From assembly GCF_019063845.1 (NCBI RefSeq), contig NZ_CP077683.1, positions 496,001 to 560,000 of the forward strand: DNA of 64,000 nt, in the 5' to 3' direction. The position numbers and the translations under genes were made by a program. A model generated the notes under the pieces. That model saw only the letters and a program-made list of their open reading frames with translations. It did no database searches and had not been told where the DNA came from. Positions 16,932-25,439 of the stretch are shown here, piece by piece (positions within the stretch are counted from its first letter, which is position 1; every line of letters begins with the position of its first letter). Source of the stretch: Geomonas subterranea (lineage in GTDB: Bacteria > Desulfobacterota > Desulfuromonadia > Geobacterales > Geobacteraceae).

Positions 16932-17903
16932 CTACGGGGGGCTTTCCAGCTCCACGTAGTCTCCGGCCTGCACCTGCGCCGCCTCCGTCGAGGTGGCGAC
17001 GGAGCCGTCGGAGCCGAAAAGCTCGTTCACCCTGAGCGTCGCGATGTGCGTTCCCGGCGCGAAGCCGATCCCCTTCACGACTTCTCCTCCGCGGTACACC
17101 GTGACCTGCTGTCCTGCCGCCAGCCCGGCTTCCGCTCCTCCGTCCAGATAGACGCGCTCGCCGCTGACGCGCGCCACCCGGCCGTACCACGGAAACCAGG
17201 AGAGGGTGCGCACCGCCGTCTCCGCCAGCCCCTTTACCGCCGACAGCAGGGCCTCCTGTTCGCTTTGTCCGGGCGCAGGTTCGGGCACCGCCACCCAGAA
17301 GGAGCGGATCACGAGCGGCCCTCTCACGTCGTAGAGATCCGCCTTGAGCCGCGCACCCGGATGAGTCCCCTCCGGTTTGGAGAGAAAGAGGAGCGGACCG
17401 GAGGCGTTTCCGGAAACGGTGCCGAGGTAGGAAAGCGCCTCTGCTTCGGTGAGCGCGTCCGCCGGCGAGGGGGGAGCCGCCTGGCGTACCACCAGCGCTT
17501 TGCCCACCGCAGCGGCGAAGTGCTGGCTGAGCTGCTGCCTGCCGGACTCGGCGACCAGCAGGCGGAGCCGGAGCGGGCTGCGGGGGACTGTCGCCGCATC
17601 GGTGACCTTGGCGGCGGCGAGCTTCTCGTAGCCGATCTTCGCCACCTCGCGCCCCCGCGGCACTCCTTTCTCCAGCGATGCCTTGGGCACCCAGATCTTC
17701 GCGTTGGCGTCACCCGCTTCCCCGGGGAACGGGGAGTCGATCTCGACATAATCCTGGTTGTTTAGAACCTGCTGCCGCGCCGCACACCCTGCAAGCGTGC
17801 CGGTGATCGCCGCCGCGACGGCGGCGGCCACGATAAGCCGTTTTGCCAGGATTTCATGACCTTTCCCATGCACACTCATGCCGTTATTACCCCGTAACTT
17901 CAT
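16932..17903 (-). CDS. Predicted lipoprotein of unknown function
   Basis: A 323-residue protein with a long N-region and a lipobox (GTLAGCAARQQ, Cys near residue 40); a later Met at residue 9 is an alternative start. The body has no family I recognise. The C-terminal third (YGRVARVSGERVYLDGG, AGLAAGQQVTVYRGGE) is Gly/Val-rich and beta-strand-like, reminiscent of repeats in FlgT or flagellar/LPS assembly lipoproteins. Its start overlaps the stop of the glutaredoxin gene by four bases, so it belongs to the nitrogenase-like operon. It may be an envelope partner of the porin. Confidence 0.65.
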   Translation of the reverse strand: MKLRGNNGMSVHGKGHEILAKRLIVAAAVAAAITGTLAGCAARQQVLNNQDYVEIDSPFPGEAGDANAKIWVPKASLEKGVPRGREVAKIGYEKLAAAKVTDAATVPRSPLRLRLLVAESGRQQLSQHFAAAVGKALVVRQAAPPSPADALTEAEALSYLGTVSGNASGPLLFLSKPEGTHPGARLKADLYDVRGPLVIRSFWVAVPEPAPGQSEQEALLSAVKGLAETAVRTLSWFPWYGRVARVSGERVYLDGGAEAGLAAGQQVTVYRGGEVVKGIGFAPGTHIATLRVNELFGSDGSVATSTEAAQVQAGDYVELESPP

Positions 17904-18262
17904 TTCTGTTGCCTCTCCTTGATGAGCACTTCCCTCACCGCCAGCTGAAACGCTTCCGGCACGAAGCCCCGCAGCACTTTTTTGCCGTCGCCGATCACGA
18001 TGAGCGGGACCGAACTGCAGCGGTAGCGTTCCGACATTTCGTCCAGGTAGCTCTCGTTCGCCGTGACGTCCTTTGCGGTATAGGGGATGCCATTCGAACC
18101 CAGGTATTCGCTCGCCGCCTTGCAGCTCTTGCATCCGGGTGCGGTATAGAGCTCTATCTTGGGGTAGCTCCCCTTGGTGGCGGCCGTCGCGATCCCTGCG
18201 CAGGCGGCGAGCAGCATGAGGACGAAGAAGGCAAGCATGATGTTGCGATGGGCGGTCTTCAT
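17900..18262 (-). CDS. Exported glutaredoxin-like protein
   Basis: A 120-residue protein: signal peptide or anchor (RNIMLAFFVLMLLAACAGIATA), then a glutaredoxin fold with PGCKSCKAASEYL near residue 43 (CxxC), SSVPLIVIGDGKKVLRGF near 85 (cis-Pro loop) and a final helix. Glutaredoxin-like domains reduce disulfides or mixed thiols. Its placement in the periplasm within a nitrogenase-like operon suggests handling of a thiol substrate or product, or redox care of the importer. It overlaps genes on both sides (ATGA-type junctions). Confidence 0.8.
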   Translation of the reverse strand: MKTAHRNIMLAFFVLMLLAACAGIATAATKGSYPKIELYTAPGCKSCKAASEYLGSNGIPYTAKDVTANESYLDEMSERYRCSSVPLIVIGDGKKVLRGFVPEAFQLAVREVLIKERQQK

Positions 18263-19791
18263 GGTCTTCCTCCCGCGCCGTCGGCGCCGTCGGTGATGTA
18301 GGCGAAGGGGTCGTTGCGGTACCAGCTTTCCCGGTAGGGCTGGCGGGTGTGCCGGCGCAGCTGCTCCTGGAAGGCCCTGTTCGCCGTGAGGCGTACCGCC
18401 CGCCGCGCCACCTCGAACACGCCGAGGTAGCCAAGATAGGTCTGGGGCGCGCTGAAGATGGGGAGAGTGGGGACGCCCAGCTTGGCGACCCAGGCGTTGC
18501 TGCCGCTGTGCCCGAGGTACAGGTCCGGTTGCGCCCGCTCGATCAGGTTTGCCAGCTCGAAGGTCTGCGTGGTGGCGACGTTCACCTCCATGCCGGGGCG
18601 GTCCTGGGCGGCGGTCAGGTAAAGGTCGTCGCCGAACTCGTCGTAGTGGTGGGCCCGGAAGCCGACCACCTCGCACCCCAGTTCGTGCATGAGCATGGCC
18701 GTGGCCGCGACGCGCATCTCCCCGCCCCCCAGGTAGACCCGCTTGCCGGCCAGGGGCGGTCGGTAATCGGAGAGGGCCCGTTCCAGTTCGGCCTCCTCCG
18801 CGGCGATCACCCGTTCCGCCTGTTCCTCGAGGCCGAAGCGTGCCGCCACCGCCCGCAGCCACCGTCCCGTGTTGCGGATGCCGATGGGCATGGTGTCGAT
18901 CAGGTACGGGATGCCGTAGCGCTCCTCGAGAAAGGTGAGGAAGTAGTCGTCGTGGGTGGCGCAGATGCTCACGTTGAGCGACGCCTCGGTCAGTTCGGTG
19001 AACGCTTCGGGGCGCGCGAAGTTGGGGTAGAAACGCGCCTCCAGCCCGATCAGTTCCAGAAGCCTCGCCAGCTCCACCTCGTCCGAGCGGCCGATGGAGT
19101 ACACGTTGAACACGTTGACGCGCCGGCTCTTGCGGCGCTCGTCCAGCAGCGCCTGGCCCGAGCTCTCCTCGGCGAGCCGCTGCGCGTCGTGCGGTGCGAG
19201 CTGCACGTAGCGGGCTAGGCCGTGGTAGACCGCGTCGTAGCCGGTCGCCGAGATGCGGGTCTTGAACCCCTCGCAGTGCAGCGGCACCACGGTGGCGGCG
19301 ACCCTGGAGCGGACCCGTCCCGCCACGGCGTCGATGTCGTCGCCGATGATGCCGGGGGTGCAGGTGGAGACCACGAAGATGAGGCGGGGGCGGAAGCGCA
19401 GATCAGCCTCCACGATGGTCGCTTCCAGCTTCTCCTCGCCGCCGGCGATGACGTCGGCCTCGTCGAGGTTGCTGGTGAACCAGATGAGCGGCGCCTTTTT
19501 TTCGCCGCGCGCGTTCAACCCGTTTCTCACGTAGAGGTCCATGGAGACGTTGGAGCCGCCGCAGCCGGGAGGGGCGTGCATGATGATCACCGCGTCCGGG
19601 ATGGTGGTCACCATGGTGAGGGCGAGGCTCATCTGGCAGTTGCAGACCTGGGTGAAACTCCGCTCGCTGCGCACCAGGCAGCCGCCGCGGGACTCCTGCA
19701 CCAGCGCGCAGGAGGTGCCGCCGTAGGCGTGGCAGGTGCGCAGCCGGTCCTCCCTCTTCGGGAGCACTTTCTGATCGGTGTGGTGAGCCAT
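18259..19791 (-). CDS. Nitrogenase component 1-like alpha subunit (D2)
   Basis: A 510-residue member of the nitrogenase MoFe/oxidoreductase component 1 family, NifD-like. P-cluster-type cysteines are at about residues 52, 77 (PPGCGGS) and 144 (STCTPGIIGDD), with the 25-residue spacing of the first two kept in all four D copies here. A cysteine at 277 in SICATHDDY occupies the place of the NifD cofactor-anchoring Cys. No obvious equivalent of the cofactor histidine is seen near SAPQTYLGYLG. Three more cysteines (20, 28, 38) precede the domain. It is the last D in the minus-strand operon and, unusually, follows its K partner. Confidence 0.88.
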   Translation of the reverse strand: MAHHTDQKVLPKREDRLRTCHAYGGTSCALVQESRGGCLVRSERSFTQVCNCQMSLALTMVTTIPDAVIIMHAPPGCGGSNVSMDLYVRNGLNARGEKKAPLIWFTSNLDEADVIAGGEEKLEATIVEADLRFRPRLIFVVSTCTPGIIGDDIDAVAGRVRSRVAATVVPLHCEGFKTRISATGYDAVYHGLARYVQLAPHDAQRLAEESSGQALLDERRKSRRVNVFNVYSIGRSDEVELARLLELIGLEARFYPNFARPEAFTELTEASLNVSICATHDDYFLTFLEERYGIPYLIDTMPIGIRNTGRWLRAVAARFGLEEQAERVIAAEEAELERALSDYRPPLAGKRVYLGGGEMRVAATAMLMHELGCEVVGFRAHHYDEFGDDLYLTAAQDRPGMEVNVATTQTFELANLIERAQPDLYLGHSGSNAWVAKLGVPTLPIFSAPQTYLGYLGVFEVARRAVRLTANRAFQEQLRRHTRQPYRESWYRNDPFAYITDGADGAGGRP

Positions 19792-19792
19792 G

Positions 19793-21133
19793 TCATGCCC
19801 CTCCGAAATAGGTCGAGAGCAGGTCCTCGACGAGATGCAGTGCGCCGTGGAACCCGGCGTAGCCCCGGTTGACGATGACCCGGTTGAAGACGGGGTAGCT
19901 GACGCTCAGGTGCCGCGCGCCCACCGCCGCGGCGGGCTCCTGCTCCAGCGTGCTGCCGAGGACGAAGGCGGGAGCGAAGCGCTTTTGGTAGCGCTCGCCG
20001 CCTGAAGGACGCCAGGCCCGGGTCAGGTGTCCCGCGATCACCGATGCGTCGGTCTCGAAGACCAGGGCCGGCTTCCCGCCGTGCGGCAGCGAATCGAGGC
20101 TGAGGGCGATGCGGCTCCGCTCCTCGTCGGGGAGGTTGTCCGTCACCACCACGAGGCTCGGCAGCCAGCCGAGGTCTTCGGCGAGGAAGCGGGTGTAGGG
20201 GAGGGCGCTGGTCGCGTTACCCACTACCGCCACGTAGTGCTGCAGGTCGGTGTCGCAGTAGAAATCGGCCACCCGCTCCACGAAACGGTAATAATCGGCC
20301 GTTTCCCGTTCGATCACCCGCTCCACGAGCTGACCGTCCAGCCCCAGGAACTCCGCAACCTGGCGCAGGAACCGCGCCGAGGCGGACGGGCCGATGGGGA
20401 GTTCGAGGGCGAGGTAGGGGGTGCCGAAGCGCTCCCTGAATGCCTCGGCCGCCGCGATGCCGTGCTGCTGCGACACCACGATGTTGGCCGCGGCCTTGCC
20501 GGCCTCGACCAGGTCGCGCACCCCCTCTCCGGGGACGAAGAAGGTGGACGCCTGCACTCCGACCAGGGCCAGCAGCCGCTGCAGTTCCAGGAGGTCGCCG
20601 CGGAAGAACGGGTCGAGTCCCGGCACCAGCCCCCACAGGTTCACCCTGTTAGTCGCGCGCTCGTCCGTCTCGGCCACCACCTGCCGGAACAGGGCGGAGA
20701 GGGCCAGGTCGTACCCCTTGTAGGAGGTCCCCTTGAAGCCGCCGGTTTCCACCCCGGCGACCGGCGCGCCGGTGCCGCGGAACTCCTGCACGGCGCTGCG
20801 GATGTCGTCCCCGATGATGTCGGTCATGCAGCCGGTGAGGACGACGTAGCACTCCCCCTCCATGATCTCCAGGGTGGTGCGGATCTGTTCGGCCAGCCGC
20901 TCCTCTCCGCCGAAGACGATCTCGTGCTCGGAGACGTTCGACCCCGGGGCCGAGAGGCCGCCGCAGTAGCCGGAGCCGTAGTAGCCGCTGCCGCCCAACT
21001 GCGCGGTGAAGAGATTGCCGCCGCAGCCGGCCGCGGCATGGACGATGGGGACCGTCCCGTGGATGGCGGTCACCGTGGAGAGGGCGCCCCCCAGGGTGCA
21101 GGAAAATCGCGGTCTTTCAACGAATCCGTTCAT
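19793..21133 (-). CDS. Nitrogenase component 1-like beta subunit (K2)
   Basis: A 446-residue NifK-like protein. Cysteines at residues 12 (SCTLGG), 37 (AAGCGGN) and 102 (TGCMTDIIGDD) match P-cluster ligands of component 1 beta subunits. It lacks the N-terminal extension of true NifK and is closer in length to AnfK/VnfK. I prefer the ATG at 21133, which has GAGG eight bases upstream, over the GTG at 21142. It is separated from D2 by one base and from K1 by a few bases. Its likely partner is D2 downstream. Confidence 0.87.
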   Translation of the reverse strand: MNGFVERPRFSCTLGGALSTVTAIHGTVPIVHAAAGCGGNLFTAQLGGSGYYGSGYCGGLSAPGSNVSEHEIVFGGEERLAEQIRTTLEIMEGECYVVLTGCMTDIIGDDIRSAVQEFRGTGAPVAGVETGGFKGTSYKGYDLALSALFRQVVAETDERATNRVNLWGLVPGLDPFFRGDLLELQRLLALVGVQASTFFVPGEGVRDLVEAGKAAANIVVSQQHGIAAAEAFRERFGTPYLALELPIGPSASARFLRQVAEFLGLDGQLVERVIERETADYYRFVERVADFYCDTDLQHYVAVVGNATSALPYTRFLAEDLGWLPSLVVVTDNLPDEERSRIALSLDSLPHGGKPALVFETDASVIAGHLTRAWRPSGGERYQKRFAPAFVLGSTLEQEPAAAVGARHLSVSYPVFNRVIVNRGYAGFHGALHLVEDLLSTYFGGA

Positions 21134-21145
21134 GCCTGTCACCTC

Positions 21146-22483
21146 TTACCTGTTGGCGACCAGCACGCTGATCAGTTCGGTGGCGAGCCGCAACCCGCCG
21201 CGGAAGCCGACGTAGAACTGGTCGGTGACGATCCTGTTGGTGATGGGGTAGGAGACCCCCCAGAAGCCGGCCTTGATACCGGCGGCAAGGGGGCGGTCCA
21301 GGTTGCTGCCGATCACGAAAGCGGGGTGGATCGGGTTGCCGTAGGGATCCTCCTCCTGCTCCAGTATCTCCTGCAGTCGCGCCGTGATCCGGTCCGTGTC
21401 CGTCTCGAAGATCACCTTGGGGCGGTAGTCGGCCGGCAGCGTCTCCAGCCTTTCGATCACCGCCTGCTGCTGGTCGTCGTGCAACAGGTCGGTGACCGCG
21501 GCCAGGTAGGGGAGCCACCCCAGGTCCTCGGAGATGAAACGGGTCACCGCGTAGCTGTAGTTGGCGTTGCCGATCACGATGCCGAAGCGCTGGAAGTCCT
21601 GGTCGTTGACCAGGTCGGTCATCGGGTTGATGAAGCTGTAGTAGTACGCCTTCTCCTGGGCGATGGCGAACTCCGCCGTTTCCTCGTCGACCTTCAAGAG
21701 CGACGCGATGCGCCTCAGGAATGCCTCCGTCGCGGTCGGGCCGATCGGGAGCGGTTCGGTGACAAAGGGGGTGCCGTGCAGTTCCTCGAAGAGCTTGGCG
21801 GGCTTCACCCCGTGCACGTCCGAGAAGACGATGTTGAGCGAGGCGCGCGAGGCCTCCTTCAGCTCCTTCAGCCGGTCCTGTGGGGTGAGGAAGGTGTTCG
21901 CTTCGATGCCGAGAAGCCCCAGGAGGCGTTTGAGCTCCAGGAGGTTGCCGCGCCAGAAGACGTCCTGCGCCGGGACGAAGCCAAAGAGGTTGACCCGGCG
22001 CGCGTCCTTGGGGAGCCCTTTCGCGACGAACTGGCTGAAGATCGCCTCCCAGATGAAGTCGGCGCCGACCGTGGAGTCCCCCTTGAAGCCGCCGGTCTCG
22101 GCCACGATCACCGGCTTGCCCTGGCGCTGGAACTCGCTCACCACGGAGCGGACGTCGTCGCCGATGATGTCGGTCATGCAGCCGGTGATCACCGCGTAGA
22201 GGTCGGCGTCGACCACCTCGAGAGTGGCGGCGATCTGCTCGGCCAGGCGCTCTTCGCCGCCGAAGATGACCTCACGCTCGACGATGTTGGTGCTGGGGGT
22301 GGCGCGGCCGTCGGTCTCCGTGGTGCCCCAGTAGCCGCCTCCCACGGTGGCGGCGCCGTCGGCGCTGGCCGCACAACCGGGTGCTGCGTGCACTATGGCC
22401 ACGGCGCGGTCTATCGAGTTGATCGTTACCAGGGCTCCGCCCAGTGCGCACTGGTAGCGCGGGCGTTCTATATGGCTGCTCAT
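21146..22483 (-). CDS. Nitrogenase component 1-like beta subunit (K1)
   Basis: A 445-residue NifK-like protein with P-cluster-type cysteines at residues 12 (QCALGG), 37 (APGCAAS) and 102 (TGCMTDIIGDD). It begins with ERPRYQCALGGALVTINSIDRA, the typical start of the component 1 fold, and has no long N-terminal extension. AAGGAG precedes the ATG. It follows D1 closely and would form a D1-K1 tetramer. K1 and K2 have cysteines at identical positions, which suggests duplication. Confidence 0.88.
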   Translation of the reverse strand: MSSHIERPRYQCALGGALVTINSIDRAVAIVHAAPGCAASADGAATVGGGYWGTTETDGRATPSTNIVEREVIFGGEERLAEQIAATLEVVDADLYAVITGCMTDIIGDDVRSVVSEFQRQGKPVIVAETGGFKGDSTVGADFIWEAIFSQFVAKGLPKDARRVNLFGFVPAQDVFWRGNLLELKRLLGLLGIEANTFLTPQDRLKELKEASRASLNIVFSDVHGVKPAKLFEELHGTPFVTEPLPIGPTATEAFLRRIASLLKVDEETAEFAIAQEKAYYYSFINPMTDLVNDQDFQRFGIVIGNANYSYAVTRFISEDLGWLPYLAAVTDLLHDDQQQAVIERLETLPADYRPKVIFETDTDRITARLQEILEQEEDPYGNPIHPAFVIGSNLDRPLAAGIKAGFWGVSYPITNRIVTDQFYVGFRGGLRLATELISVLVANR

Positions 22484-22533
22484 GTCGTTGCTCCTTGTTG
22501 TGGTCGTGTCTGCTTTCGGTGCGGCGAAGCTCA

Positions 22534-24066
22534 TTACGCCGCGCGTGTCGCCGGCTCGACGGGGGGCTCCACGCTGTCGCTCTTTATGTAGGCGAAGGGG
22601 CTCTTCGCGTACCACTCCTTCTTGTAGGCGTCGCGCACGTTCTGGCTCAGCTTCTTGTTGAAGTTGTGATTCTTCAGGTTCCTCGCCGCCTTCTTGGCCA
22701 CCTCGTAGAAGCCGCGGTAGCCGAGGTAATGGTCGAAGATCCTGAAGATGGTGATGCAGGGGTAGCCAAGGCGCGCGGCCCAAGCGTTGTCGAAGACGTG
22801 ACCGCAGAAGAGGTCGGGCTCCACCTTCTTGAGCAGGTTCACCAGTTCGAAGGGCTGGAAGTTCGCGATGTCGATGGGGAAGTCCTTCCCATCCTGCGCC
22901 TGGACCAGCTTTCGGTAGAAGTCGGTGCCGAAGTCATCGTGGTGGTAGGAGCGCAGCCCCACGATCTCCATGCCCAGTTCCTGGAACAGGCCGCCGGTGA
23001 CCAGCGCCCGGAACTCGCCGGCCGAGAGGAAGACGCGGACCCCCTTCAGCTGCGGCAGGAAGCGCTGCACCGCCTGCCTTGCCTTGGCCTCTTCCGTCTC
23101 GATGAACGCGAGCGCCTTGTCCTCAAGCCCGAAGTGGCGCGCGATGTCGAGCACCCAGTTGCGGGTGTTCTCAAGGCCGATGGGCATGTCCTTGAGGACA
23201 TAGGGGATGCCGTATTCCTCGTGGAGGTACTCGATCAGGTAGTCATCGTGGGTCGGGCAGACGCTCACGTTGAGGTCGGCCTGGGTCATGCTGCGGATCT
23301 TCTCACGGTCGGCGAAGTTGGGTCCGATGACGACGTCGATGCCGATGGCGTTCAGGATACGCTCCAGCTCCAGTTCGTCCGGCTTCCCCATCGAGGCCAG
23401 GTTGATGATGTTGACCTGCGGGCGCTCGCCCGGCTTTCTCGGCGCCTTCCTGGGGGGCGGCCCTTCTTTGTCCCTTTCGATGAAGCCGTTGAACATGGCG
23501 TGGAAGGCGACGTCGTAACCGGTGGCCCAGACCTTGGTCTTGAACCCCTCGCAGTGCGAGTACAGTAGCGGCGTGTCGATCTGCGGCCTCAGCTTCTCGA
23601 TGACCCCGACCAGGTCGTCGCCGATGATGGAGGGGGTGCAGCTCTGCAGGACGATGATGGACGCCGGGCGGTACTTCTCGTGCACCGCGAGGATGGTCTC
23701 CTCCAGGCGCTTTTCGCCGCCGTGCACCACGTCCGACTCGTCCAGGTTGGTGGTGAACCAGAGGCTGTCCTTGGCGTTGGGGTTGCCGCGCAAAAGGTGG
23801 TGCAGCTTGATGCTCGTGTTCATGGCGAACCCGGTCGAGCCGCAGCCGATGGCGCCGTGCACGATCACCGCGGTCTCCGGAAGGGTAAGGAGCATGCCCA
23901 GCGTCGGCAGGAGCTGGCACAGGCCCGCCTGCGAGAAGCCGCGCTCGTTGTTCTTGAGGCAGATCTTGTCCTGTCCGCCGATGCCGCTTGCGCACCCTCC
24001 GTGCGCCATGCAGGCCTGTACCCGGTCCTCGCGGCCGGGGACCACCTTGTCCGTCTTCAAACCCAT
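22534..24066 (-). CDS. Nitrogenase component 1-like alpha subunit (D1)
   Basis: A 510-residue NifD-like protein. P-cluster-type cysteines at 50 (GLCQLLP), 75 (AIGCGST) and 143 (QSCTPSIIGDD); candidate cofactor cysteine at 270 (SVCPTHDDY). The position of the NifD cofactor histidine falls near IFRIFDHYLGYRG and is not clearly His. Extra cysteines at 19, 25 and 36 precede the domain. I use the ATG at 24066, nine bases after AAGGAG, rather than the ATG at 24075 that abuts it. It should pair with K1. The reaction cannot be told from sequence; the same fold serves nitrogenases, chlorophyllide and F430 reductases and methylthio-alkane reductase. Confidence 0.88.
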   Translation of the reverse strand: MGLKTDKVVPGREDRVQACMAHGGCASGIGGQDKICLKNNERGFSQAGLCQLLPTLGMLLTLPETAVIVHGAIGCGSTGFAMNTSIKLHHLLRGNPNAKDSLWFTTNLDESDVVHGGEKRLEETILAVHEKYRPASIIVLQSCTPSIIGDDLVGVIEKLRPQIDTPLLYSHCEGFKTKVWATGYDVAFHAMFNGFIERDKEGPPPRKAPRKPGERPQVNIINLASMGKPDELELERILNAIGIDVVIGPNFADREKIRSMTQADLNVSVCPTHDDYLIEYLHEEYGIPYVLKDMPIGLENTRNWVLDIARHFGLEDKALAFIETEEAKARQAVQRFLPQLKGVRVFLSAGEFRALVTGGLFQELGMEIVGLRSYHHDDFGTDFYRKLVQAQDGKDFPIDIANFQPFELVNLLKKVEPDLFCGHVFDNAWAARLGYPCITIFRIFDHYLGYRGFYEVAKKAARNLKNHNFNKKLSQNVRDAYKKEWYAKSPFAYIKSDSVEPPVEPATRAA

Positions 24067-24115
24067 GGTGACCATCTCCTTGTTGGTTGAGGTTGCTCCC
24101 GTCCCGCCTCAGGGG

Positions 24116-25216
24116 CTAGGGGAGCGGGACCGGCGGCGGGACGAAGGGCGCCCCCGCCACCTGTTTGTGTTCCGGTTCCAGCTCTATGGTGGGGACGACG
24201 CTCATGCCGACCCGCAGCAGATGCCCCGGGTCGCTTCCCGGCTCCAGGGCGATTTTCACCGGGATGCGCTGCACCACCTTGACGAAGTTGCCGGTGGCGT
24301 TTTCCGGCGGCAGCACCGAGAAGGCCGCTCCCGCGCCTGCCATGATGCTGTCCACCCGTCCGTGGAAGGTCCTGCCGGGGTAGGCGTCGGCCGTCAAGCT
24401 GACCCTGAGCCCCGGCCGCACCCCGGCAACCTGTCCCTCCTTGAGGTTGGCGGTGACCCAGATCTGCTGCAGCGATACCAGGGTGAGCAGCGTCCGCCCC
24501 GCCTCCACGTTGCTCCCGGGTTCCACCGCCTTGCGGGTGACGTAGCCGTCGCACGGGGCGACGATCCTGGTGAAGGCGAGCTGCCGCCGCGCCTCCTCCA
24601 GCGCCGCCTGCTTTGCCCGGACCTTGGCGGTTGCGCTGACGCTCCGTTCCAGTCCGGCCTCGGCCCGGGCCTTGCGCCAGGCCTGCTCGGCCTCCTTCAA
24701 CTGGTGCTGAGCGGTGAGCCTTGCCGTAGCGAGCTGTTCCACCTGCTCCCGGGCCACGATGTCCTGTCGGAACAGTTCCTCGGCCCGCTTGAGGTCCCGT
24801 TCCGCCTGGGCGAGCCGTACCCTGGCGATATCGGCCGCGGCCTCGGCGCCGCCGATCCTGGAGAGGTCCGCGCTGCTCTCGTCGCGGACGACACCAAGGT
24901 CCGCTTCGGCCTTGCGTACCGCGATCCCGAAATCCTCCGGCTCCAGTTCCACCAGGAGCTCCCCGTGGCGCACGTACTGGTTGTCCTGAACCAGGACCCG
25001 CCGCACCATTCCCCCCACCCGCGGCGAGATTGCGGTGCTGCTTCCTTCCACGAAGGCGTTGTCGGTCCGGACGTGCCCCGCCTCCCAGAGCCACCAGCGC
25101 ACGCTACCCGCCGCGGCCAGCGCCGTAAGCGCCAGCGCGAAGAACAGGGCGCGGTAACGGGCCGGCACGGGTGCTGCCTGCGGCATGGGGATGTCGTCCT
25201 CCAGAACCTGGTCCAT
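24116..25216 (-). CDS. HlyD/EmrA family membrane-fusion protein
   Basis: A 366-residue periplasmic adaptor with one N-terminal membrane helix (about residues 24-44). It has the biotinyl-lipoyl halves (GGMVRRVLVQDNQYVRHGELLVEL; PCDGYVTRKAVEPGSNVEAGRTLL) around a long alpha-helical hairpin (about 100-210), then a beta-barrel domain. The motif VRTDNAFVEGSS is typical of EmrA/DHA2 partners. It sits inside the nitrogenase-like operon with no exporter next to it. The DHA2 exporter at 9296-10858 is the only obvious partner in the window. Export of a product, thiol or metallophore is possible but unproven. Confidence 0.85.
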   Translation of the reverse strand: MDQVLEDDIPMPQAAPVPARYRALFFALALTALAAAGSVRWWLWEAGHVRTDNAFVEGSSTAISPRVGGMVRRVLVQDNQYVRHGELLVELEPEDFGIAVRKAEADLGVVRDESSADLSRIGGAEAAADIARVRLAQAERDLKRAEELFRQDIVAREQVEQLATARLTAQHQLKEAEQAWRKARAEAGLERSVSATAKVRAKQAALEEARRQLAFTRIVAPCDGYVTRKAVEPGSNVEAGRTLLTLVSLQQIWVTANLKEGQVAGVRPGLRVSLTADAYPGRTFHGRVDSIMAGAGAAFSVLPPENATGNFVKVVQRIPVKIALEPGSDPGHLLRVGMSVVPTIELEPEHKQVAGAPFVPPPVPLP

Positions 25217-25252
25217 CTCTCGTGCTCCTGTATCGATCTAATGCTGGTGTTT

Positions 25253-25357
25253 CCCCCTCCCCTTGCGGGAGGGGGTAGGGGGTGGGGGTAGGTGCCACAT
25301 TTGCGGTCATGGCAAGGTCACCCACCTCCCAGCCCCCTCCCGTCAAGGGAGGGGGAG
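25253..25357. repeat. C/G-rich intergenic palindromic repeat, copy 2 (inverted)
   Basis: Same element as at 10868, in the opposite orientation: starts CTCCCCTTGCGGGAGG and ends CTCCCGTCAAGGGAGG. It lies between the HlyD-type gene and K3 and may partially end transcription within the long minus-strand operon. The remaining spacer to 25439 shows nothing else. Confidence 0.85.
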
Positions 25358-25439
25358 AGCTGGAAACAGTTCCATCCTGATAAATGCAGGTGTCCAATCG
25401 GACGGCGCTCGGTTGGTTCGGCTCCGCGACCGTCGTAGG

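Noticed and set aside
15665..17035. 456-codon plus-strand open frame
   Set aside because: Shadow of the porin on the minus strand. The porin has a signal peptide and aromatic C-terminus; this frame has neither.
20027..22591. 854-codon plus-strand open frame
   Set aside because: It lies fully opposite the K1/K2 nitrogenase-like genes. The translation is rich in low-complexity Arg/Glu/Val/Gly with no motif. High GC keeps the opposite frame open.
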